Source: Gelatoporia subvermispora B (taxonomy: Eukaryota; Basidiomycota; Agaricomycetes; Polyporales; Gelatoporiaceae). From it: a stretch of 64,000 bases of DNA. Position 1 is the first letter of the stretch; each line of letters starts with the position of its first letter. Position numbers and translations under genes: made by a program. Positions 1 through 10,504 of the stretch are shown piece after piece. The notes below the pieces were generated by a model, which searched no databases, was not told the origin of the DNA, and saw only the letters and a program-made list of their open reading frames with translations. Where the stretch lies: positions 1 through 64,000 of the forward strand of contig KB445809.1 of NCBI GenBank assembly GCA_000320605.2. Reading direction: 5' to 3'.

Positions 1-214
1 CCCGGCACGGTCCCCTTCTGGAACGCCCGGGCTCTGTACCCACACCAGGCAAGGCAGCACTACCCAGGTATGTACAGGACGTCACCTCTACACCCACGCT
101 CCGATAGGGCCAGTCACCGGTCCACCGTACTACTAGCAAACTCCTCTACGGGATATATAATAGTATAACCAGGACCGTAAGTAGTGCTGAACCAGCTCGT
201 CGACGCGAACCGAA

Positions 215-600
215 CTATCCCATGGAGCATAGAGGTACATCGGAAAGTGTGCGCGCTCGTACGCCGCTAAACGACGGCGGCCCCCTCGGGCACGCGCATC
301 GCAGCGACTGTTCCCGCAAGATCGCCGGTAGTGCGTCCTCGGCGACTCGTAGTCGCCGCCGGATCTGTGGTTGCTCTTTGTCGACCGCAGCCCAGAGTTC
401 GCTGCGCATCCGCGTCAGCTCCGCATCCCCTTCGCATTCGAATAGCGCGTGCGTCTCATCTTCCACCGCCCGCACGCAGAGGCGGCATATGCGCTGGCCG
501 CGCGGCACTTTTGGGCGGTATCGCTCATTCCAACGCAATTGTGAAGCTGAGGCCGGGGGGTGACTGCGTGTCGCGCCAAAGCCGGCCGCAAGGAAACGGG
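215..600 (-). pseudogene. Non-LTR retrotransposon (LINE) reverse-transcriptase C-terminal remnant
   Basis: On the minus strand, an open frame from about position 600 down to 215 reads through a conserved block with LRWNERYRPKVPRG followed by RICRLC, then VEDETHALFEC. This C-x2-C ... H-x4-C arrangement with the EDE.H core is the zinc-knuckle-like tail found downstream of the reverse transcriptase of fungal LINE elements. The frame continues upstream of the first possible start without a stop, so the element was longer, but no reverse-transcriptase catalytic motif is visible in the preceding bases. It is therefore a 5'-truncated or decayed copy. Family assignment rests on this one motif. Confidence 0.6.
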
Positions 601-639
601 GCGTGGGGCGCCGGCCATGGTTGCGTTGTGCGCTGTACA

Positions 640-2539
640 GAAGTTGTACAGTTGTGGTGTGACAGACGCGAGAGGTGTTGGTGATGCAGCGGGTGCTGCC
701 CGAGGCCTCGGGCGTTCAGTTATGATTTTTAGATAGCAGCGTCGATATCGATATGGTGATCACGGGCGCTTCTTTCACTGCTGTTTGTATTTATTTGCAA
801 AAAATGGTCGGCGCTCATCTCAATATGGGGGTGCAAATTACCCTTGACAAGCAAGGGAATGGTGCACCCCACACAGAACGTCCTTGTACTCATGCGATCT
901 CACCGGATGGCCCGGCGGCGGCTACATCATGATAACGATCGTCGAGCGGCAGATGCATAGCAGGCAGGCAGACACCTTGCAAACCACCTCGGGGTACCGC
1001 GAATAGTAGAGCATCGAATCACCCGAGGCCGGTACCGCTGCTACTTACTGGCTGATACATCATTCACCAGGTCTCCTTTCAGCTCTTCGTTCCCTGAGAA
1101 TATCCGGATGCGAGGCATGTATTTCAATGAATTGGACAGACTTGCAAATCTCGACGCTAGTTACGCTGCCTTGGAGCGGCTTGATCGACCGAGCCTCTTT
1201 ACTGAACGTATATGTCGCTCTTGTGGTCATACTTTAGTGCCCAAAAATCCTATATGAGGCATGCAGAGCCTGAGCGAAGCTTAATTTGATCTTCTATGAG
1301 AGTCGCCATCATGTTAACCCTCCTCGAATCCATTTCAGTAGAGTCCGTCAAGCACATGCAAACACATGATTTGACATTGACTGATAGATGACTCCCTGCC
1401 TACCAATGATTGGTACTTCCGTACGCGTGCCGTCGCTGGTATCGTGTGAACACGTATGGCAAATACTATCAGCAAGGAGCACCAGAAGGGCGGCGGACCA
1501 GCGATAATGCAGACTGACTCGGATATGGTAGGGCTGACACACTGACACAGCTATTGGATGCAGATGACAGTAGATCGTATTCATCTATCACCGTAAGCGG
1601 CCAGCACAGTTCTTGAAAGTTCTACACAGCATGTGCAATCAGCGCCAACACGGACGTATATGATGGCCCCATGCGTGGCGTCCAAATGAGTCTTAAGAGC
1701 GTGCACTTACCCCATTCTACTATCCTGACTCGAGATGAACGCGTACATGTCAATAAGAGGGCCTAGGGGAAGCAGGTTTCACGCTCCGAAGATGTCCCGT
1801 GCAACCGCACCGCCTCAAGTAATCCGAAATGCTCACACGTCCAAAACATATTCCCGAAGATCTTCCAAGAGTCCGCGGTTCCACGCGACGTAACTGCATC
1901 CCTGTCCTAAGATCACTGCTGGAGAAGTAAGCACGGGGTCCCTGATCACGAAATCCAGGAGCTGTACGCACGGGACGAGTTTATGAGTCTAAAACGCGCC
2001 GCCTGATAAGTTGACTCACCACTGCAGTCAACATCGGATGAGAAAGTATCGGAGAGTGGCAGCCGTGTTGTAGAAGGCATCACGAAGTGCATGCGAGTCA
2101 AGATGTACTGCATTGCGAAGAGGCGTCTATGCTACGAATGCTCTTGTTGACTTGTTCACTCTCCGCCGCCGTTCCGAGGCCGCTACCGTGTCCTAGGTTA
2201 GATGACTCCCTTGTTGTGACATTTTGGATAGACATGGCTCACATGTACCTTGTGTTCGTCGTATCAGTTGCGACAGTGCAACTATGACGCATATAAGTTG
2301 CTATTTCCATGATATCACCTACCCTAGACTTGAGCGTGTCCCTCTAATCTGTAAGAGATGCTTGATGTCAACAAGCCTATAAGACTGGCGCATGAGCCAA
2401 TGTGGCAATTTGCACATGTAAAGATCGGCTAACAATGTCGAGCGTGAATATTCACGGGTCAAGAGTAGAGAATATCGGCCCCAATCGAATCGCATGGCAC
2501 AAAGCACTTGAGCTCCTGAAACGTATCGCATTATGCCTT
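640..2539. other. No supported gene
   Basis: Only short unrelated open frames occur here on both strands. No conserved motif, RNA gene or clear repeat was recognised. It is probably decayed transposon or intergenic DNA between the LINE tail and the reductase remnant. Confidence 0.5.
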
Positions 2540-3250
2540 TCACCCATCATTGGCTGCTATGATCCGTTCGCCCTCTGCTTCCGCAATCTCCAGGGCGCAT
2601 ACGTGCGCCTCTGCAACGTCGTATACGTCGACGAAGCTGTTGGCGGTGTTCAGGTATACTGCATCTCGTTCGGGCCCCTTCACGTAATACCAGGACTCGC
2701 TCATGCTGGACGTGAGTGCGGTGAGAGAAGCGGGGTCCGGCACTTCGGGAACATTTCACGATGCACTCATAGACGATTGAATAACGACTCTCTGAGCACG
2801 TTCTCTGTCCCGAGAGCTTCATCACAAGAAGCACCAGTATAAGTGTCGAAAAACGCACCCACGATGTCGGATACTCTGTAGGACGCCCTGAGTACCTTCG
2901 ACTGTAGGATTCACTGTGTCGCGCCATGCAACCGGGTTCATCTCGACTGGTAATGTAGTATGGATAACGGTGTCGACGCCCTGCGCTGCCTTATCAAATT
3001 AGCACCCCTGTGGCATTCCTGTGGGCCAACTCGTCTCGAATGTACAAATCATGAATATGCTCACTTTAGTTATATCATCCACGACAGCATACTCAAACAT
3101 CCGCACGGACTGCGGTTCCTTTGACCGCAGCAGCTTCTCAAGTGCACGCCCTTTCTCTAGGCTGCGTACAGTGCCCCACACTGAGAAGCCCCGTTGAGGA
3201 GGAGCCGGGCTACCCATAAGCTGATGTAGACATTTGCGCCTGTGGTAAGG
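2540..3250 (-). pseudogene. NAD(P)-dependent reductase (dihydroflavonol reductase/GRE2-like), broken
   Basis: Minus-strand pieces follow the order of the extended short-chain dehydrogenase family: TTGANVYISLW (worn nucleotide-binding start), GTVRSLEKGRALEKLL, FEYAVVDDIT, GVDTVIHTTLP, NPTVEGTQGVL, and near the end NSFVDVYDVAEAHVCALEIAEA followed by GERII. These blocks match GRE2/cinnamyl-aldehyde-type reductases. They lie in different frames. A frame change occurs after the first block near 3210, TAA codons interrupt the middle, and a stop follows the AAND segment, so the C-terminal third is missing. A GT-AG intron of about 46 nt (roughly 3013-3058) is still recognisable after DDITK. The catalytic Tyr-x3-Lys could not be placed. 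The family call is good; the exact boundaries are approximate. Confidence 0.7.
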
Positions 3251-4203
3251 ACTCTTGCTGGGGAGCTCAGAAACGGGATACTATTGGCGGGAATATTGGT
3301 TGTCGCAGCTCAAGTATAGAACATATGTCAAAGCCGCTCTTGTTACATGACGCAATGTCCTATTACGCGGTAGGAGCAAGCAAAGCGGAGAGCCAGAGAC
3401 TATTTTCAGAGGATAGATGCTGACAAACACAGTGAAGGGAAGGGAAGACAGGGCCCTCGGCCCACTTATCTTCGGCGCTCAAGCAAAGAGATATGGACTA
3501 GAGTCTAGATGACAGTTCAACGTGCTTGTGAGAAACATTCGCGGGACACGCCAATAGGCGCACATCAGCCGGAAGGAGCTCCAGAGTTGTATTGGCCTAA
3601 TAGAACGTCACCTCTCTTCCATAGTTCACTCTGCATCTCCCGCGTCCATTGCGAAGGGCCAGCATCCTACCAAGGCTGATATGTGTTGATGCCTTACTCG
3701 TTTCCGGGATGCCCTCGAACTCCATGTCGAGGACCCTCCAAGCTTTCACATCTGTAATCCATTCGGATCGCAAACGCGAAAGCTCCTTCTGACTGAATTG
3801 TAAAGAAGGCGAAGAAGAGATGGTCGACGGTCACTGGTTGAAGTCGACGGCTACAACGCCGGGCGGGCGTCTGATTATAGACGAGCAGCCACCGAGAACA
3901 AATATTTGCTTCATCACGTGATGTGTGGCGTGAGGGAATGAAAGGGCGGCGAGACATGGGCTTGGCTCTTCAGTTGGGTCATACACAGTATTTTGATCGG
4001 AAATGGCCTAGCTCATGGGCACACCTTAGACCAATCCGCACGATGCTATGCGCGAAACCACGCGTCATACTCTTCGAGTGCGGAGACCGTATTCGTCGCC
4101 AGACGCCTGGAGCCCCTGAGTCGCCCTGCTACGGTCCGCTAGTTCTTGTCGACGCACTCGTGTAGGACAAGACGCGGCAGTATAGTCGGGGACAAGATCA
4201 TCT
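3251..4203. other. No supported gene
   Basis: Short open frames only (for example 3694-3957 minus), none with recognisable family motifs. Part of the end nearest 4203 is presumably the promoter of the HNH-domain gene, but no convincing TATA box was picked out. Confidence 0.45.
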
Positions 4204-5478
4204 ATGTTCACCGACCAGCTCTTCGCGGCAATATCTCAGAAAACCAAGGAGTCGATGTCAACATCAACACTCGTCCAGCAGGCAGTGCAATTCCTGAACG
4301 AGGCGCGCAAGAAGGTCATATCACCGAGCGACATATCAGTTCAAGAGTTACTCCAAGCTATTTTAGACTATGCGCCATGCGATACTGGGAGAAGATTTGC
4401 AGCGTGCGCTATCATTGGTGCCGCGGAGGCTGTCGGATCGGAGGCCGAGCACGAAGACATGGGTCGTGCAGAGAGATTGGCGCTCTTGGCGAGGGATTGG
4501 CTCAAATTCGTGCTTTGGCCAGGTGCGTCATGTCCCTGATTCGTCTCGCAGCATATACTTGACATGCCGCGCAGTGAAGTCTGCTCATAGATTGTGCTTG
4601 TCTCGCCACTCGTCGATGTCTAGCGCTGGACTCACCGAAATACAACACGTCTCGGCAACTGGCCGAAAGAGACAAGACGAGTTCACGAGAAAGGTACGTT
4701 CGCAGAGAAACTATGGTCCTGTCCATCTCATTCTTTTTGTCCTTAGGTCAAGAAGCGTGAAGCAGGTCGTTGTGCCGTCACATCCCGACGCAATATCCCC
4801 GCCGCTGCGCATTTCATCCGACCACCTATCTATGCCGAGAATGAGCCCGAGATATTCCATGTACGTTCTTCCCACTACTAATACCCCCCGCTTGTAATGG
4901 ACAAACATCTCCAGCGCACGATTACATGGGACATCCTCCGCCTCTACGCGGGGCTTCCCGACGAATGTACGGAGAACCCAGAAAAGTTCTTACGCAGCCC
5001 AGCAAACGGGATGTATCTCAACCCCGAAATGCGCAAAACATTCGACCGCTTCTACTGGTACCTTCTCCCTCTTGTACGCCCGGTCTCTCTCCCACCTCCT
5101 TCTCGCGCTCACATCACTCTCTCCACGCCCCTCCCATGCTCACGCCCGTGCCCATAGGACGAACCAAATACCTACCGCTACGTACCCCTGCACGAGGACA
5201 TGGACGATGCCGTCCCAGCGCACCGCACACTGGTGACATTCTCCGACCACTCCGGGCTCGGCATCGCGCTCCCGCACCCACGCCTCGTTGGGCTGCATGC
5301 CGCGCTCACGCGCGTGCTGCATCACACAGGCACTGGCGAGTTCTTCGACCGCATGTTCGACCGCTACCTCGGCGAGGACCACGACCTGGCCGCGCCCGTG
5401 GGCAAGTTCTGTGGAGACGACTTGGAGCTGCGCATGGCGCTCCTGGCGGTACTGGATGAGGAGGTCTCGTCAGTTTGA
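4204..5478 (+). CDS. HNH-endonuclease-domain protein
   Basis: Five exons give an uninterrupted protein of about 343 residues: 4204-4522, 4575-4693, 4747-4860, 4915-5073 and 5158-5478. All four introns are GT-AG (52, 53, 54 and 84 nt) and reading phase is kept at each junction. The N-terminal half is helical and unrecognised. The middle carries the fold typical of the large basidiomycete HNH family: CAVTSRR, then AAHFI, then SPANGMYLN, followed by FDRFYWYLLP and a C-terminal part rich in TFSDHSGLGIALPHP. The first histidine (AAHFI) and the asparagine (ANGM) are visible. The third catalytic position, usually a histidine before the FD pair, reads arginine (EMRKTFD). The family is nucleic-acid cleaving by type, but the role of these fungal members is unknown, and this copy may be weakly active or inactive. 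Confidence 0.82.
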
Positions 5479-6586
5479 GGAGAGATGGGAGGTGCTACTT
5501 ATCATTGTGAGGACTATGTTTATTCTCTAAACAAAGCGGCACGTTGTACTGTCACATCGTGTTTTCGATGATAGCATGTTGTACAATAGACCCTGAACTG
5601 CATGCCAACCACTTCGGTCATTCTCGCGGCTAATTCTGGTTTCTTTGCGAACTTGTGATGGTCCTACGACCCCCGGACAAGAAATTCGACGAATTGAGTC
5701 AAGGAATGTCAAGCGTTCATTGAAAGGACCTGGCCACTCCAGCCGCAACACCGGCGACTTCGCCTGTGAGCTGGTCAAAGGAAGAGGGCAATAGTGTGTG
5801 TTCCCATTCCGCTCAACTCGAGCAGAACTCGGTGACCGTGGAGTTCACTGAGCGGTCTTCACGGGCTCCTGATATGGCTCACAGCTCGCTTGTATCTGCA
5901 TACTGCTTAAGTACGGGATCGAGGTTCGGATTCACCCCGTCGTAACCGCTGTATACTACACGGTCGTATGGTTGCGCAGTCTGAATTCATGGTGCGTGTG
6001 GGCGGGATGTTGTCCAAAACTGTTTCAGGAATGGCAACGACAGGGTCAAAATCACTGTTTGTGACGCCTCAGGCACCCAGGTCGGGCTCCCGAGAGTATG
6101 ATGTATTATGCATTCACATCGACATCGGATCGTCACCGCCACGTGTTAGCAGTCAGCAGGACCCTCCCTCGGCGTTCGGGGATAATGAAATGGGGCTGAT
6201 ATTCTCCCAAAGGAACACATACAGACTAGAGGATAGCATGTTTCTGAGCCACCGGTGCCGAACCAGGGAACAGTAGGATGCCCGCATCATCAACACGTCC
6301 AATACACCGCAGATGCTACCATGAGGGTCATCGTAGGTTGCGAGAGAGAAACTTGTCATACGGATGGCTAACTTGTGAAACTCGAATAACGGCTCTACTT
6401 GAAGGAACGCGGTCAGCGGATACAAGAAACCATAGGGCGTTCTCTCACGTGCATATTCCGCTCAATAGATCCCAGCCCTTCGTAGGCTTGACCATTTATC
6501 CGCTACTTTTGAGGGCCCGGAAAGTATAGTGCTTTTTTGCGCTGAAAATATAATATGCATTAGGCAGGAAATGATGCGCACATGCG
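5479..6586. other. No supported gene
   Basis: Open frames at 5527-5778 (minus), 5968-6276 (plus) and 6153-6425 (minus) show no family motif and do not splice into a sensible protein. The stretch separates the HNH gene from the 3' end of the first ADP-ribosyltransferase gene. Confidence 0.45.
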
Positions 6587-8029
6587 TCACATTGAGAACA
6601 TACTGTTCCATGTAAATTTGGACAAAATGAACTCGTCTCCCTTGAAAAACAAGAATTGATCTTTGATTGCCGTCGGAAGAATAGCGTCTACTTTGTCAAA
6701 TTTTGCTTCCTTGAGTGCTGTCCACTGGTCGTCGATCTTTACCCGCCCTGGATCTGCTGTGACGAAGTTGTTTGTTTCCGTATCAAAGATGACCTGCAAA
6801 CAATACTGTCCACTGAATAGATACGCTTCTTTGTCGTTGAGTGGATTCGTGAGAACAGCATCAATAGCTTCGATTTTGGCCTTGCGTAGGCCAGACCATA
6901 GTTCACCGATTAGTCCCCGCTGCGTGACAGTCTTCTTATCGTCACGAAGACTCAACAAAGCATATCGATTCCTGCAGAAGAAGTACACCAATCCACGATC
7001 GACTGGATGCAGCATTGCAGCATCAACATGTGTGAATCGCTCTTGTAGAAGCGCGGGAAATGCGTTGTTGATAGCATGCACGCCGCCAACAAGGGCGTCC
7101 TTGCACGCACCCCTGGAATCGTACGTTATCTTGACCTGTACGCAGAACATGTCGGCAAAGAAGTATACGGGATCAGCGCTGGGAGTGATCGAGAGCATGA
7201 AGCATGAGCGCGGGATGTAGGATGAGCCCCGCCTCTTCGCATGCCAAATGTCTGGTTTGAGTACATAGGTTGTAGCTGACGTGGCGCGCGCTTCTATACC
7301 ATCATAATTGGAGCCTGTACTATCCGGGAGAACGGTAATGTTGTTCGACTTGACAACGTCTCGAGGGAAGGCAGGGAAGTCGATGAGAGAGGGGGCCCGG
7401 TCGCCTAAAACGAACGGGTTGAAGAAGAGGTTGCGCCATACCCGAACGACAACGCCATTTGTGCCGTATTCGCGCGCACTACGAATAAGACTGGTCCTGA
7501 TTCCTCCGGGAAAGACGACCGCTTGCTCCTGCGCTGATATGTTGACCCCAGCCCGCAGATTGAAGGTGACAGCAGCATCGATCCCACCGGGTGCGAAGAC
7601 TTCGTACGCGTACCACCCAAAATTTTCCGCAGGGGCCCAGTGGGATATCCTGGCCTGATGCATGACGTAACGCGTGGCCGAAATGAAGAACGACCGGGAG
7701 TTGAAAACAACATGACTGTGGATGTTGAGACTCGCATCATCCAGATTGCGAAACTCTTCCAAAGTGGATGGAGCTTTGAGAGGGAAGCAACCTCTCCCAA
7801 ATATCTCGTTGGGATGGCGGGTGTCCCAACAAGTCAGTGGCTCTGATGCGGCTGCCGCGAACTGCTTCGTAGGAGTGAAAGTGAGGTCGGGGCGAATTGC
7901 GATCTGCAACCTGGGATCCACGTTGTTCAATTGTTTGTTCAGCCTCTCGTATATCTCCTTGGTTTCATGTTCATTGATCTTTCGAGGCCATTCCAGAGCT
8001 GCAGTGGTATGCAATGATTCACGGTTCAT
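6587..8029 (-). CDS. ADP-ribosyltransferase-like domain fused to hemopexin-type repeats (probable pseudoenzyme)
   Basis: A single exon encodes 480 residues. Residues about 60-205 follow the pierisin/Scabin-like ADP-ribosyltransferase layout: WDTRHPNEIF, the serine-containing strand SRSFFISATR (111-120), YEVFAPGGID, and VVFPGGI (171-177) followed by LIRSAREY. In its tandem sister (8846-10504) the corresponding sites read R-W-D and Q-E before the FPGG motif. Here they read C67 and A170, so both the arginine and the glutamate expected for NAD binding and catalysis are replaced. Residues about 285-480 hold four hemopexin-like blades, each with a V/I-D-A segment followed by an aromatic YFF/FFF strand. 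No signal peptide is evident. The open frame is intact despite the active-site changes. A non-catalytic binding role is an inference. Confidence 0.75.
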   Translation of the reverse strand: MNRESLHTTAALEWPRKINEHETKEIYERLNKQLNNVDPRLQIAIRPDLTFTPTKQFAAAASEPLTCWDTRHPNEIFGRGCFPLKAPSTLEEFRNLDDASLNIHSHVVFNSRSFFISATRYVMHQARISHWAPAENFGWYAYEVFAPGGIDAAVTFNLRAGVNISAQEQAVVFPGGIRTSLIRSAREYGTNGVVVRVWRNLFFNPFVLGDRAPSLIDFPAFPRDVVKSNNITVLPDSTGSNYDGIEARATSATTYVLKPDIWHAKRRGSSYIPRSCFMLSITPSADPVYFFADMFCVQVKITYDSRGACKDALVGGVHAINNAFPALLQERFTHVDAAMLHPVDRGLVYFFCRNRYALLSLRDDKKTVTQRGLIGELWSGLRKAKIEAIDAVLTNPLNDKEAYLFSGQYCLQVIFDTETNNFVTADPGRVKIDDQWTALKEAKFDKVDAILPTAIKDQFLFFKGDEFILSKFTWNSMFSM

Positions 8030-8845
8030 ACTGCGATCTTCGACCGATCAGTGCACAGAGTCTGTCGTTACTTTGCTGGACTCCTACCTTTTTCTGTAGT
8101 CGACCGTCTAACTCAATGGCTGACCTCAAAACGGGTGGGTCAATATTGGGTTATTTGAACCGAATCGAGTGAAAATGCGCTCCTGTTTAATTGAGAATCA
8201 GATGCTTGTCAGGTTAATCTCCAAACGAAAAGTGATCCAGTGTGCACCTATTCACAGTGGAGTGTTCTATCTTCGTGATTCTCTGGAAATTGCCAGAGAT
8301 CCGTAGACTCGTTCTGGTACGACTAAGCTATCGTGGTGACGGATAGTAAGCTTGCTGTATGGAGCTATCTCGAAGTCTTCTATACCTTCGTTTCCGTATC
8401 AGAAGTTCAACCGTGTGATGTCACGAGACACCCATTTCTGCTTGCACGCTCGTTGACGCTATCGTTATTGCTTCATGCAAGCACCTTGTATATTCATATC
8501 TAGATGACCGACCGTTGCTTCAAGGGCCTTTGGTGGTGCTCGCGTTCTTCAGGGGACGAAGGTGAAGCCGTCGAGTCCCAGATACGAGCGCCTCGAAGCA
8601 ATTTCGCACTAGAGCGCCTGCTGTTGCCTTTGCCACGTGCACAATGCACGCGTGTTGGTTTCGTCACGCGCGAGGGTTTCAGTCAGCGATAGTTCCGAAA
8701 ACCCCAGGAGTCTGGTCGCGCCGCGGGAGTTGTGCGGGCCTCGATGCTCATACACTAATATACAGCGGATTTCTTCACCCAGCATAGCTATTTTCCATCG
8801 TTCCCAGTCCCAACCGGATATGAAACACGCTAATAAAGTCCTGCC
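8030..8845. other. Intergenic spacer between the paralogous ADP-ribosyltransferase genes
   Basis: About 0.8 kb lies between the start of one copy and the stop of the other, both on the minus strand. No further coding segment was recognised. It must contain the promoter of the downstream copy, but no specific element could be identified. Confidence 0.5.
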
Positions 8846-10504
8846 TTATGCAAGGATCTCCAACCTTTTGCAATTTTTTGAGGCTGTTCGAGTATATGCC
8901 CCGCTCCCGCTAAATATAATCAAGTTAGCCTGAAATGGTCGGGGAGAAATTGCGACTTTACACATACTATTCCAAATTACATCAATGAGAACATAATTCT
9001 CCCCGCTGAAAAAGTATACTTCGCCGTTGCGTAGGCTGGGAAGAACAGTATCCACCACGTTTCCAAATTCTGGGATAGTTGCCAGCGCAGAGAAGTGATG
9101 TATGGTCTTGATAGGCCCGAGAAGTCGAACGGCTGTGTTCTTTTGTCCCCCAAAAGAAACGGCGTTGAATTTAACGCGCATGCATTCATCTCCGCGGAAG
9201 AAGTACGCCTCACGATCATCTGTGAAGCTCGGGAGGACTGCATCGATACCGCGGTCGAACCCAGTTTGAGCTAGATCTGGCCATCGTCTGGCAATCGTCA
9301 TGGTATCCCCAACTATTCTGGGGATGCCATAGACATTGAGCAGAACTGTATTTTCCCTGCAGAAGAAATACGCCTGATCGCGATTGAACGGGTCCGGTAG
9401 AACAGCATCAATGTGCGTGAGCCCGGCGTCAAGCAGCTTCGGCCAAAGACTGCAAATGGCTCCAACACTCTTCTTCGCGAGTTCGTCTGCAAGAGTACCA
9501 TCGTGCTTGAATTTGAGGTCTATCTGAGCGCAGAATCCGTCGGAGAAGAAGTACACCTTTCCCGTGTCGTCGCCTTTCGAACGAAGCCAACAGGCACGGG
9601 GTATAGGTGCAACGTCCGGTCCAATGTATGCATCCGCCCAAGGATCCGGCTGCAGCTGGTAACATGCGATAGAGTCATCTTTGGCATCTGTGTAACGTGG
9701 TGGGATGCCCTTGTGGTTGGAGGATGTGTAGAGTAGCTGAGGATCGACAAGGTCAGGAAAGCGGGGAAGGTCAATGAGACGAGGGATGTTGCCGCAGTTC
9801 GTAGACGGATCAAAGCGTAGGTTCCTCCAGACGCGAGTGACATAGCCTGCTTTGTCATATTCGCGTGCACTCCGAATTAGTTCGCTTCGGATGCCGCCTG
9901 GGAAAACAATCTCCTGGTGATGTGCAGATAGCGAGATGCCGGTCCGAAAATTGAGAGTAAGCCCAACATCAATTCCTCCATGGGCAAAAATCTCGTATTC
10001 ATATAGCCCTTGTGGATTTGCGGGAATCCATCGCTGCATCTCCTGACTCAGAGGATCCTCGGCGTAGCGTGTGGCTGAGACAAACAGAGATGACATGTCC
10101 TTCTTTATAAAGCTGTAGAGGTCGAGATCTTCATCCTTCAACTCCCCGATCCCGAGTGGCTTTATTTTGGGTTTGAAGCCGTAGCGGAAAATGGCATGGG
10201 GATGACGGTCGTCCCAGCGCGAGAGCGGCTCGGCAGACACTTTTGTGCCTTTGCCTGGGAATGTGAAGACGTAGTTCGGGCGTATAACAACGTGTAACTT
10301 GCGGTCCATCTTCATTAGCTGAGCATTGATACGCTCGAAGATGATGCGAGAATCATGCGCAGTAGCCTTCCGAAGGCAATCCAGAGCTGCGTCCGGGAAG
10401 GAGATATCGTCGTTGATACTGCCAAACAACCTGATCACAATGGGTAACACTTGCTAGTATAGTTCGTACCTGAAGATGGAAGGAGAGCAAGCAGAGCCTG
10501 GCAT
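8846..10504 (-). CDS. ADP-ribosyltransferase (pierisin/Scabin-like) fused to hemopexin-type repeats
   Basis: This is the second member of the tandem pair and it keeps the catalytic signature. The ADP-ribosyltransferase region has SRWDDRHP with its arginine, the strand SSLFVSATR, YEIFAHGGIDVG, and HHQEIVFPGG with the glutamate directly before the IVFPGG motif, then SELIRSAREY. Hemopexin-like blades follow: VYFFSDGFC, IDAVLP with AYFFCRENT, IDAVLP with AYFFRGDEC, and VDTVLP with VYFFSGENY. The long open frame starts at 10450, but a better model begins at ATG 10504 with a short first exon to 10470 and a GT-AG intron at 10419-10469 (51 nt) that keeps phase. The predicted product is about 530 residues. 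NAD-dependent ADP-ribosylation of DNA or protein is known for the family; the target here is unknown. There is no clear secretion signal. Confidence 0.78.
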
